Translations under genes and position numbers: made by a program
The notes under the pieces: model-generated
Told to the model about the DNA's origin: nothing
Databases searched by the model: none
What the model saw: only the letters and a program-made list of their open reading frames with translations
Part shown: one piece after another, positions 1 through 10,689 of the stretch
Layout of the letters: every line of letters starts with the position of its first letter
Numbering within the stretch: the first letter of the stretch is position 1
NCBI GenBank assembly: GCA_015680685.1
Contig: MNCI01004504.1
Coordinates: forward strand, 218,801 to 282,800
Direction of reading: 5' to 3'
DNA length: 64,000 nucleotides
Origin: Gnetum montanum
Taxonomy: Eukaryota > Streptophyta > Gnetopsida > Gnetales > Gnetaceae

Positions 1-200
1 AAAATACCAAAAAAATCACATACCTCAGACTTGCTTAACCATACACCGTGACACATACAAGCAAGCCTGGGAAGACAACGAACGATTAACCCCAAGTGTT
101 TCTTGTGGCGTTAAGGCATTTAGTCTGCGGAGTTCGACCGGATCACGCGTGTACGCTCGTATTCGTATGGTGGAGTGTAGGGGTACCTCGCCACTCATCA
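1..200 (+). mobile_element. 3' end of an LTR (family X), cut by window edge
   Basis: These 200 bases match the last ~200 bases of the LTR at 36,007-36,879. Shared blocks include GGGAAGACAACGAA, the TTCGACCGGATCACGCGTG stretch and GTGTAGGGGTACCTCGCC, ending in CACTCATCA. No primer-binding site follows position 200, so this is a 3' LTR, a solo LTR or a truncated copy. The 5' part lies outside the window. The sequence directly after it is a different LTR in the opposite orientation. Confidence 0.85.
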
Positions 201-662
201 ATTACTAAGAAGTAGATTTATGCTTTAAGTGGTCATACTTATGTTTTCTATTTAATTTATATTAATTAATCACTTAATTACTTAAAAACTTCAAAGGAAA
301 TTGCTTGAATATTAAATGATTAAAGAAAATAATTTATCTAGTCCAAGTGCTACAAGGTTTGATTAGAAAGCTCATCTTTATTGCCACACACAGTAAATTC
401 CTTAGGTACAATAGTGTTCAAATAAAGATCTGTATACTTTTTGACTCCTACTTTGGGCACTTAGAAAATATTCTAACTTCTAAATGGAAAAACTACTAAA
501 GCTTCGCTACAACTATGAATAGAATGCCATAAATGTGGTAGGTAGGTGTACATTTATAGGTGAAATAGGGTGCCTTTTCAATAGGATCATGTCAATGAGA
601 TCTCGTTGATGGGATTTCATCAACAAGATCCCGTTGACATAGTCAAACCATGATAACTCATT
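201..662 (-). mobile_element. Truncated LTR (family B), reverse orientation
   Basis: Read on the minus strand, this stretch aligns with the U3-R part of the LTR starting at 62,845. It has the same CATAGTTGTAGCGAAGCT block, the ATCTTTATTYGA...CACTRTTGTACCT block, and the ATTAATTAA-rich stretch followed by AAGTAYGACCACTT. Its outer end at about 662 reads TAATGAGTTATCATGG, a decayed form of the family start TGATTAATCATGG. The downstream third of the LTR is missing, cut at the junction with the plus-strand LTR end at 200/201. A TATA motif lies at 552-558 on the minus strand. Confidence 0.75.
591..638. repeat. Imperfect inverted repeat in U3 of the reversed LTR
   Basis: Arms at 591-611 and 618-638 pair at 18 of 21 positions around a 6-base centre. 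Each arm carries GATC and GTTGATG/CATCAAC. It lies about 30 bases upstream of the minus-strand TATA motif, where the other LTRs of this superfamily also have palindromes of different sequence. Confidence 0.7.
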
Positions 663-734
663 AGATGTCCCTTGAAAATAAGATGAAAAATGCCAGAAAG
701 CTTTTGATAGAATCAAGATGGCCCTAATAACGCA

Positions 735-2570
735 ACCTATATTAGCAATTTCTAACTTATTTAAACCATTTACAATCCATAGTGATGCTTTAGATGAGAT
801 AATTAAAGGTGTTCTCTCATAAGAAAATCACCCTATGTTGTACAAGTCACAAAAGTTGAATCCCATAAAATAGTTTGTGTACAAAAAGAAGACATTGGTC
901 GTTATTCAATACATTCACACATGAAAAAACTACCTTCTAGGTGGCACTCTAAAGGTAAAAAAAAAATTGTAATAAGCTACTTGCTTACCTAATCCAAGTT
1001 GAAGTTGAAGCAAGCTTAATGATTTAGTTTGCTCCAAGAGTTTGACCTTCAATTCTTATGCCAACTAGCTTAAAGAGAATGTGGTGGCTAATGCATTGAG
1101 CTATCATACTTAGTTGTGTTTGATGGAGGTTGTGGATTAGCCTAATAACTCTTGGGCGATGATTGATCATGAACTTTGTAAGAAGATTTGAGATAAACTA
1201 CATCATGATCTTCATGCGTAAGAGTTATTAGAGTTGGTTTAAGATGATAATAATTTGAATTTTAGTGAAGTAGATGACTTGCTTATATTTTAAAAAAATT
1301 AGCATCTATGTTCTAAAATGGGTTTCTTTGTATTTCTAAACCATTGACAAATGCCATAGCACTTTCTAATCAAGTCATATCAGGCTTAAAAGGACTACAG
1401 AATTTGTAGAGTGTAACTTCTATTGCTCAAAATTTGGAGTTGATGTCACAAATTTTATGTGAATTTATCTAGTGTGCTAGCAAGACAAGATTTCCAATAA
1501 GAGACCATTTACTTGCTCCAACTCTTGGAAATCCTAGATCTTTCATGGGTAAGTGTTTCTAAATATTTGATTACTAGGCTTCCTATAATACAAGGATTTT
1601 CTAGCATCCTTGTAGTTGTAGATAAGTTTTCCAAGTATGCTATTTTCATTCCATATCTAATACCTTGCATGGTTTAGAATGTAACATCCTTGTTCTTTTT
1701 TCATGTTGTTGAATACTTTGTGTTGCTAATCAACATGCTCTATGACTAACACTTTTTTTTCATGGGATATTTTTGTTAGAATTTGTTTGAAATGATGGAC
1801 ATAAAGTTGTGAATGTCTTTGGGAAATCATCCCCAAATTGATGATCAAACAGAATGAGAAACTCAAGTTTTAGAAGAGTATTTATGAAATTTCATCTAAT
1901 TTAATTAAATTAATTAGGTAACCTTGTTGCCCATGGTAGAATTTAGCTAGAATATTTATAAGTCCTCTACCACAAATTTTTCTCCACAAATTTAGTCTTA
2001 GGAAGGCAACCAACAATACCTCAACTATTGGAAATCTCATGTCAAGGTCAAAATCCTTCAATAGATGAGTTCGTAAAGTCTTAGATGAATGGAATCTAGT
2101 TCATCAAAATATACCTAGAAAAATATAATTAGCATATGAAAAAGTAGGTTAATAGCAAGCACTGACCACTAATGTTCTAAGTTGATGAATGAATTCTCTT
2201 AAAAATGAATCATGTAATTTAAATCAAATCAAAAAATGATGCTGGTGAGAAGTTTATTTGGTGCTATGATGAGCCATTTAAATATTTCTTATGTCAAGAT
2301 AGTCACATATAAGTTGTAGTTTTTAGCATATTTAGCAAAGTATCATTCAATATTCCATGTCTTCATGTTGAAGAAGTTAAATCTTAAAGATGCTAATCCA
2401 ATATAGATGTGGTCTTGATGGCCTTCAATCATTGAGGATGTAAAAGAACAATGAATACATTTAATCGTTAACATGTGAATAACTAGGTATGCTCCTAATC
2501 AAATGATGAATTCTTTGGTACACTAGCAAGGCACACCCCTAGAGAAGAACACTTGGAAGGAATGGCATAT
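735..2570 (+). pseudogene. Decayed chromovirus (Ty3/gypsy) pol: RNase H, integrase, chromodomain
   Basis: Broken plus-strand coding sequence with many stops and shifts. At about 745-960 it reads like the RNase H start (KPFTIHSDA, then YLLGGTL). At about 1,500-2,200 it reads like integrase, with SILVVVDKFSKYAIFIP and then NHPQIDDQTE, a decayed YHPQTDGQTE. A chromodomain-like end with GTPLEKNTWKEW lies at about 2,480-2,560. The order RNase H, integrase, chromodomain is that of chromoviruses. Gag, protease and most of RT are absent, replaced on the left by the reversed LTR. Family is clear from the motifs; the lineage is inferred. Confidence 0.7.
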
Positions 2571-4224
2571 TATTAGATATAAGAATACATTTATTTTTAA
2601 CTTCTGCACAATGAATCATATTTATCTACCTTTGTGGATCCATGGGGATGGTCATCTTGGTGTTATCACTTCTCAATAGAAGTCATAGTATTGCTTGTAA
2701 AAAAAATGATGAATGTGAGATATGCTAGATGACATCAAGTGGATCTGAGATATATCACTTTTAAGGGGTAAAGAACTAATATGTTCTCTCTTAAACTAAG
2801 GAGTTGGATGATGTCACAACAAGGCTAAAGTTCCAAAGATACTCATGCTAGTTCCAAACTACAACTAGACACATGAAGTAATTTCTCTAGGGTATGAAGT
2901 TGTCTTCTCTTGGATGAAGAGGATTGACTCTACATTCTCGTATCACTACTAGAAGTAGAAAACTAGCTTAATGTCAAGAAAGTATATTTTACTTTAGGTA
3001 GAAATTTTAGTACAGTTTGCATTAAAAAGCATAAATCTTTTCTCCCTTAACTCAAGTTGTGTGAAAATCTCTAAGCCTTTGTTGGATGTCAAGTTAAATT
3101 CAACATTCATGCTTTATAGTTGAATAATCATATTTGTTGAACCTTCTTGTCTACATCTATTAGATGCACTTTTAGTTATTTGATTACCCTTGATCTACAA
3201 TGTGCTTTCCATGTTTTCAAAGTAAACAAACAAAGACATAAGCTCTCAGGACATTGGTTCTTTCAAATAGGGGAGACTATAAGAAAGCATATCTTGTTAA
3301 TGATTTGAAGGCTATTTCCCTTCAAAACTATAGTAAAAAAAGTATAAATATCCTTATGAAATCCATGTTGTCTTAACTATAACTCTATAGAACTACATTG
3401 CCTTAATTTCTTGTGACTTGTGTCACAAGGATTTGTAGGTTTGTTGAGAAGGCTTTGGCCTCTTTGGCTTAGGCACCACTTCTTCTTTATGGATCAAGGG
3501 CTTAGGGTTGAATGCATCAGAGTAGGTACACATCTTAGCTCTCTTAAGGGGACAATGTCTCTATTTGTATGTGAGTGCTTTCCATGGCTATGTGCATGCA
3601 TGTTTCATTGGTTCTATCACTTATATGATTTTTAAAGGTGTATGTGGTATGATCATGACATATGGACTAATGTGTATGTACACTTATGGTGTACTCACAA
3701 GTGCTATAAAATTTAATGCATAGTCCATTTTAAGTCCAACTTTCTTCCATGCTAATTTAGGACTTAAGAATAATGTTGTATGATTCTTTTAAGGATAGCA
3801 CTATTACAAAAGCGTAGGACGGTAAGTGGAGGTTCTATGGATACTAGGGCAACAATCAAAAGATTATTAGAAAAAAGAAGTATAAAGGAGATTGTTGTTA
3901 GAAAATGTATCAGATTGATCTAGGAGGAGCTAGCCTATGGATACAAGGTCATGTTATCAAGGGCAATGATAGTTTTTGGGGTAATTAGAAAAGGGAGGGG
4001 ATTAGATTAGATCTAATATTAGTAGTGAGGTTTGCAGGTGGAAAAAAAAAACCAAGTCATCAACTCTTTTTATTAAGGAGCTCTTTGAAGTGTCATCATT
4101 TGTTGATGTCCTTTATCATTTATTGGTCAACCATGGCTAGTTAAAGTATAGAAAATGTACTTTGATCCTCCTCTAGAATGTTAGCCTCTATGCTATTTTG
4201 CACTCAAGCTAAGACCTTAAGAAA
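2571..4224. other. No gene recognised
   Basis: A+T-rich sequence with only short chance open frames on both strands. No domain, LTR terminus or long repeat could be recognised. It may be the 3' untranslated part of the preceding chromovirus plus older debris. Confidence 0.5.
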
Positions 4225-4278
4225 GGCCTTGTGTTCAAAAATATTGACATAGGCCTTGTGTTCAAAAATATTTATATA
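4225..4278. repeat. 27-bp tandem duplication
   Basis: Two adjacent copies of a 27-base unit beginning GGCCTTGTGTTCAAAAATAT, differing at a few 3' positions, followed by the first bases of a third unit (GGCCT). Confidence 0.85.
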
Positions 4279-4949
4279 GGCCTACTAGATTTAGCATTTG
4301 ATAGCACTAGAAAGAAAGATTGACATATTTAGTTAGGGTCCATCCTTGAGACTTCAAAGAACTATAAAATGCTCATTTTTCCAATCTAAAGGTTAACAAA
4401 ACATAAATTCACATACAGCCAACATAGCCAAGTACAATGGCTTTGATAACTTTGGAAGCTTGATGCAACCTTTCTAAATATTTTGCCTAGTGCTATAACC
4501 AAAGAAACTATTAACCACATTTGAACTAATGAGAATACTTTGGATAAAAGGCTCATCATTAATAGGGAGACTAGAGACATTTGCAATGTCTTTAGCCATG
4601 TTAAGGAACTTGCTTTAAACTATAAACGTAGCCTCATTCCAAGTTTGAATTACTATAAGAGCAAGATCGAAGAAAGGAAGTATGAAGAGCCCATAGAAGT
4701 ACTTTCAACTCTTTTAATAAAAAGTGTCTTGAGCTTTGGAAACACATATGTCCTTAATATTAGTTAGTTCCTTATAAATAACTTGTTGCATCATAAATAA
4801 CCATGATAGGAAGAAGCTAATTGCAGATGATAGCACTTTAGTAGGCAGCTTAGGAGAGAATGCAATGAGTAAGGGAAAGTAGTTGAAGATTAGAAATGTT
4901 GCTATATAATATATTATTATGATTGTGCATAAGCCCTTAAAAGAGATAG

Positions 4950-5175
4950 CTCACTAGCTATCCATGTGGTAACCGCTAATAAGTGGATCTACATGTGTAC
5001 CCTAGTTGTAATTAATCTCAAGATAGACCATGTTCTCAATATGAACAATGAAGGATATGCTGTAAAGGCATTCAGTGAAGATGTGAGGTATTTTGTATGC
5101 ATAAGATGTAGGTGCTAGATCCTTGGAATCCATAACATTGTTTCATGTGCCATATGAGTAGGACAATTTATATCA
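4950..5175 (+). pseudogene. Possible zinc-knuckle segment of LINE ORF1 type
   Basis: One frame reads for about 60 codons with few stops. It has a hydrophobic stretch (TLVVINLKIDHVL), then an acidic stretch, then VCIRCRC, a stop, and GIHNIVSC. The layout resembles the DUF4283/zf-CCHC region of plant L1-type ORF1 proteins, and it resembles the better preserved copy near 35.3 kb. The spacing between the second Cys and the His is longer than the usual four residues. This is a weak call; the rest of the LINE is not visible. Confidence 0.25.
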
Positions 5176-5838
5176 TTAATTGTAAGAACATTTGAATTCA
5201 AGAAATGATTAAGATTTTCCAAGTAGTGGCTAGTTGGCTAGATAGGGTTAGATACAATAAATATTTCTAGGCACTATCCCTAATTTTTTCATGCACATTT
5301 ATTTTAATCATAGATGGTAGTTGTGATGTGGATTGTTGTGGAAATTTGTTGATAAATGAGGGAAATTATTGATGTTGAGGGCAGATGGATTGTCAATGTT
5401 GAAGTAGACATTAAATTTGAAGAAGTATAATTAAGGAAGTAGTAAGGATCCCACATTAACATCTTTATATGTTATGAGAATCTTAAGATTAATAAGTTAA
5501 AGGAGATAATCATAATAATGAAAAGAAAACACCTTTATTCCACATCAAAATTTAGAGAACAATGTTGAAAATAATAATCATCAAGGATTTGGAACAAAAC
5601 CTAAGATAATCCCTCACTCTCATAACTTATTAAGATCATAATTGCTCAAGATGAGCATACAAAATAATGGTCCCATAAGCAAGATGCATTGTCACTCTTT
5701 TAGAGCTCTCTCACATTTTCATGATAAGGAAAATAGGAGGGCATCAATATTAGAGACCTTATCTAGCTTTTATATGCTTGTGGTGACTATTGAACTTCTT
5801 TTTAAATGCATATCTTCTTTAAAAAATAATGTTTTGTA

Positions 5839-6162
5839 GACTATGAGCTATTGTGACTAGCATGAGCTAGAAATATGTAGATTGAAACTAGCATGAGCCA
5901 GTAGTTTTAAGAAAGCTTATATTTTGACTTTTAATTACCACCAAATTGTAACTCACATCTTCTTAGCAATTCCCCATTGTGAGTAGATGATATCTCACAC
6001 TTCCTTGCATTGGTAAACCATCTAAGACTTCTTTAAAGTAAATTTTCTTCAAACTACTAGTTTTTGCTACTAGCATAAGCAAGCAATGTAAGATTTCAAG
6101 TTGCTATGACTAGTGTGAGTCATTAGTTTGAGGCTACAAGCTTCTATGACTAGTATCCCTAG
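5839..6162. repeat. Degenerate CTAGCATGAGC repeats
   Basis: The motif TGACTAGCATGAGC and close variants recurs five or more times at irregular spacing, interrupted by unique sequence. No coding frame crosses it. The surrounding 5.2-6.4 kb holds no gene that I recognise. Confidence 0.5.
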
Positions 6163-6477
6163 AGTAGCCTTTCCAAAATACAGAACTCATCCAAATGATG
6201 TGTAAATTATCCTAACATAATACCATACACTCTTGATGACCCCTAAACATAATGAGAATATAATTTACATCAAAGATATAGGTTGATGTTCTCATCATTT
6301 CTCTTCTCCTTAAAATAATGCCTGGACTTATGTAGACTTTGCACTTGGAATGACATCAAGCTTCAACATGCCCAAATTATTCTCATGAATTAATTTTACA
6401 TTATTAGTATCTTTATTGCTCCAATGAATTAGGTACTCATACCTATTCCCTTCTCTTATTGAAACAACTTCTCTTGC

Positions 6478-8835
6478 TTAAAGAACAACTGGCTTCCTAG
6501 ACACATTTGAAGTTGAATCTTCAATTGTATCTTTGAAAAACTTCTTGATGTCCTCTAAATATGATGTAAGAATATTTCCATAGTATGTAGTCAAATCTAA
6601 AAATTTAAAAACATAAGAAAATGATAAATCATTAGAGAGATCAAGTTCATAAGAATTGTCATTCACTTTGATCTTAATTTGGAAGGGACTAGTCTTCTTG
6701 GATTTGAGCTTGGAGTAGTTTATATTTCTTAACCTTTCCTTGTCCAAATGTAGCCAAAAAAAATTGCCATCTTTAAATTTCAATTTCTTTTTGTTGAAGT
6801 TTTAGCTAGTAGCAATATCTTTTATTTTCTTAAGCTTTACCTTCCCTTATTTATCCAAGTCTTGTTTGTTCTTCACAAAATCTGAATTCAAATGAGCACA
6901 ATCATCAAATTTTCTTAACCCATTATCCATCCTAGAGGAGAAATCATAATTTACCATGAATGAACTCCTCCTAGTGATAGAATATATGAGTTGTTGGAGC
7001 TACACTCAACATAATCCAGAAGATTTTTCTAACTATTAAGTTGATACTCACATAGATACTTGAAATTTTTCAATAATTATTTATTTACAATCTTAGTTTG
7101 GGCATTATTTTGTAAATTATAGGCACTAGAAAAAAATAATTTGGTATCCAAAAACTTCCATAATGATCTCCAAAAATAGTTTGTAAATCTCACATTCCTA
7201 TCACTCACAATATTTAAAGGAATACCAGGCAATCTAATAACATGTTGAAAGAACAAATGAGTGACATGAGATGCATCATTACTTTGCTTACATGGAATGA
7301 AATCTACCATTTTAATCTATCTACTACAACAAAAATGGAATAATGTATAGATTGAATCATAGGAATTTCGCAAAAAGAATCCATAGAAATACTTAGAGCA
7401 TTAAGGATGGACAAAGGTAAATAGTGACTAACACTAACTTTTCCTCCTTTAAATATTTGGTAAATAAGAAATTTCCTAACAAATTTATTTACATCATTAC
7501 AAATACCTAGCTAGAAGTAGCTTTTTAAAATAAGCTCATTTGTCTTTGTCTTTATCCTATGTTCAACCATCGCACAAGTATGATTCTCATGCAAAATATT
7601 TAATCTAAAATCATAAGTACCATTCTTGAAGAGAAGTCCATGCTAATGATGATAGTTCCTTCACCTATCCACTCTACCTCATAATGAAGCACTAAAATCT
7701 TTTCAAATCTTACCAAATTTTGCATCATTAAATGCAACGAAGTAAAATGTGTCACATTCCTAGACTATTTGAGTACATGAATGATTCATCATGTAAATCC
7801 TAGAAAGAACATCTATCACAACATTACTTTTTCCACTCCTATGCTTCAACATAAAGTTAAATTCTTGTAGCTACTCTACACGTTTCATATGCTTAGCACT
7901 TAACATCTTTTATGAATTCAAGAATTGTAAAGCCTTGTGATTAAAAAGGAAAAAACTTACTTCCTAAAAAAATAATGTTTTAATGTTTTATGAATTAAAG
8001 TATAACATATAATTCCTTCTTATATATACTATACTTTTATCTAAACTCATTTAGTTTTCCTAAAAGGAATGCAATGGGCTTACCTTCTTGTGAAAAAACA
8101 CCACCAACTTCAAGTCCACTTACATCTACCTCTACTTTGAAAGGCTTGATAAAGTTTGAAATTTTAGGTACTAAAGTATTATAAATTTTAGCCTTTAAGG
8201 CTTAGAATGACTTCTCTTGTTCATCACCCCATATAAAATTTGTACTTTTTTTAAAATAAGAAAGCATAGGCCATGTAATAGAACTAAAATGTATAATAAA
8301 GCTTTTATGAAAACAACAAGGCCAAGGAAAGATCTCATCTTTCTAACATTATTTGGTGAAGGATATTCTATAATTGCTTTGAACTTACTAAACTCCATCT
8401 TCATCTGGTTTTTGTAGATGATATGACCCAAGTAAATAATCTTCCTTTTGAGAAAAGTACATTTCTTCACATTTACGACCAATTGACCCTCATGCAACCT
8501 GGAGAACACATTTTTCAAGTGCTATACATGTTCATCTTCATTGGCACTATACACAAGAATATCACCAAAAATATACCATGCAGCATTTCCTAATTAGTTC
8601 TTTCAAGACATCATTCATTAATCTTATAAATGTGGTAGGAGTAATGGTTAGTCCAAATGACATGAATAACCACTCATACAACCCATGAGAATTTTTGAAA
8701 GTGGTTTTTTACTCATCCCCTAACCTAATTCTTATTTGATGATAACTACTCTTTAAATAAATCTTAGATAAAACTTCAATATTAATAAGCATATCAAGAA
8801 TGTTATTCATTTGAAGCATATTAAATCTATTGTAA
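6478..8835 (-). pseudogene. Decayed Ty3/gypsy pol: RT, RNase H, integrase
   Basis: Read right to left on the minus strand. RT at about 8,835-8,500 has YHQIRIRLGDE, HGLYEW and SFGL. The RT thumb at 8,518-8,195 has KCTFLK, YLGHII and RSFLGL. RNase H at about 8,150-7,900 has FKVEVD and GKPIAFL. The integrase zinc-finger region is near 7,590. The integrase core at 7,310-7,077 has IVSDRNVRFTNYFW and then SSAYNLQNNAQT. The integrase C-terminal domain at 6,783-6,478 has FFWLHLDKERLR, KINDN-like KVNDNSYEL and FKFLDL. There are several frameshifts and stops. Protease, gag and LTRs were not found. The left side of RT ends abruptly near 8,835, next to unrelated sequence. Confidence 0.85.
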
Positions 8836-8979
8836 CATCCCTACATTAATACCCTATATTTTTATATTTTGTCTTTATTTTAATTTTTAATTTTTAATTT
8901 TTATTTTTATTTTAGCATATGTGCACTAATTTCTTTCTTTTTTTTTTTGGAGTTTTTAGCTTATGTTTTAGAAGGGATG

Positions 8980-9115
8980 GGTGTTGGAAATTGAAGTAAT
9001 TGAAACATAATTACACCCCATGATTTATAAAAGTTTATAACTTCGTCCTACCTAATAGAATTGAACCTATTACTTGGTGTTACCAAGCCAAGACCTATAA
9101 CACTAGGCTATTATT
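8980..9115 (-). mobile_element. tRNA-derived SINE-like copy 1
   Basis: On the minus strand it reads GCCTAGTGTTATAGG (A-box-like) and, after about 40 bases, GGTTCAATTCT (B-box-like, plus-strand 9,057-9,067). A shared tail with ATAAACTTTTATAAATC and TATGTTTCAATTA follows. The same order and tail occur at 11,173-11,313. The A-to-B spacing and the AGTGGTA-like A box resemble a tRNA-Asp/Gly head. No target duplication was established. Confidence 0.55.
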
Positions 9116-9453
9116 CATTTGCATTATTTACATATAGAAGTGTAAACCGTGTAGTGGGTGGAAACAATTTTCATTCAAATTCTTCATGTTGATATCAAAA
9201 TTTTTGTTAAATGAAGTCATGGGACAACCCTATAGTGTACCATTCTAATACATTGTGAATATTTCATTCCATTTCTTAAATAGTGCATCTTCAACATGCA
9301 GAAATATTTTTCTCTCCTATAGAGCCTTGAATGTTGGTACATTGTAACATATGAAATAATAAAAATAACATAAGAAAATTAAAATCAATATATTGACTTA
9401 CTTAAATATAAAATCACTATATTAGCTTACTTAAATATAAATTTTAGGCTATT

Positions 9454-10505
9454 TTAAATAGGCTTAAGTTCCTTATATATTCTCAAAGTTGGTAGTTTGC
9501 AAATATTATTCTTAGATAGCTTCTCGCATGCTTTACAATCTCTATGTATGAGGGATTGTATTTCATTCCCTGTACCTAATTCTAAGAATAACAAATATTT
9601 ATAATTATGGAAACTAGGGTCTCTACTATTAGAAGCCTGGCACAATGAACTCAATAAAGATTCTTTATTGCTTGCTCTACATCATCTCTCTTTAGTAAAA
9701 TCTTAGCTTCCTAAATTTAGTATTGCTCATCTAGAATCCAAAAACAAACATCTCTGGTAGTGAGCTCCATATCATTTACAAGCATAAAGCCTTGACCACG
9801 AAAGACCCTATAGGCCATTAATATATAATCGTGAACAACAATAATAGGATTCTTTGTCATTAAGAAAAGAAGCTCTTCAACATACTTCATACTCATGGCT
9901 CTAATTCTAAACTTGTCTAGTATCTAATTGCATCTATCAATTTTAATCTAGTAGGTTGCTAAGAAATTAGGATGAAAATACCCCCTTTACATCTTTGCCA
10001 TTTTGATTTCCTTATTAGCTACTCGAATAACTCTCTTACTTCAGGATTCTAATTTCTTTTTTGATTTAAATGAAGTAATTGTGAATAATCCTTTAACAAA
10101 TCTTAGCTAATGTATTAGAAGAAGCTCAATACAAGAATTAAATGGTTGATTCATATTATTCCTCATATAAAGAACAACAGATAATGTTCTCATTGTCCTT
10201 GTCTATTGAAAAAACCTTTTTACAAAAGCCACAACATCATGCTTAGTAAAGTGAGAATCAATCATCTCTATTTCATGTCTTCTTATTGTAGTAGATGATC
10301 TAGTTCTATCCATGTCCAAGGTCCTAAGAGCAAACCTGGTACCATGAAGTAGTACTTTCATGAATGAAATTAGCTTATCTGATTGAATGTAAATAATGTC
10401 ATTATTTTGAATGCAAGGAGCAACAATAATTCTCTCATCCTTGAAGGAATTGTTGTTGATGGATCACATGAAAATATGTACATCCTAGTATTTTCCTTCC
10501 AAACA
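9454..10505 (-). pseudogene. Unrecognised minus-strand coding-like relic
   Basis: From about 10,500 down to 9,660 one minus-strand frame runs through about 275 codons with only a handful of stops. The composition is protein-like: segments such as NNNSFKDERIIVAPCIQNND, HFTKHDVVAFVKRFF and EVVLYMRNN-type text. It then shifts frame once and continues to 9,454 (EIQSLIHRDCKACEKLSK). The stops look like C-to-T changes of Gln or Arg codons. I do not recognise the family: there is no RT, integrase, transposase or zinc-knuckle motif. It could be a captured host exon set, a DNA-transposon protein or another viral relic. Confidence 0.4.
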
Positions 10506-10689
10506 CATATTAGTTAAATACTAGGACTTAGCAAGATTCATTTGCATCTTTACATTCTAAACAATATTATCAATTTAATCTTACAAATTAACTCAAGTTA
10601 GGAATAGAATATACTATACTAGTAACTTAATATATGCAATGGTTATTTAACTAAAAGTATACATAAATATGATAAATGTATGGATGACA

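Noticed and set aside
3420-3635. Plus-strand 71-codon frame rich in Trp, Phe and Cys
   Set aside because: Composition is that of chance translation. No domain, no neighbour support.
8838-8880. TGTAACATCCCT as a gypsy LTR start next to the truncated RT
   Set aside because: The beginning looks LTR-like, but no partner LTR, primer site or end could be found.
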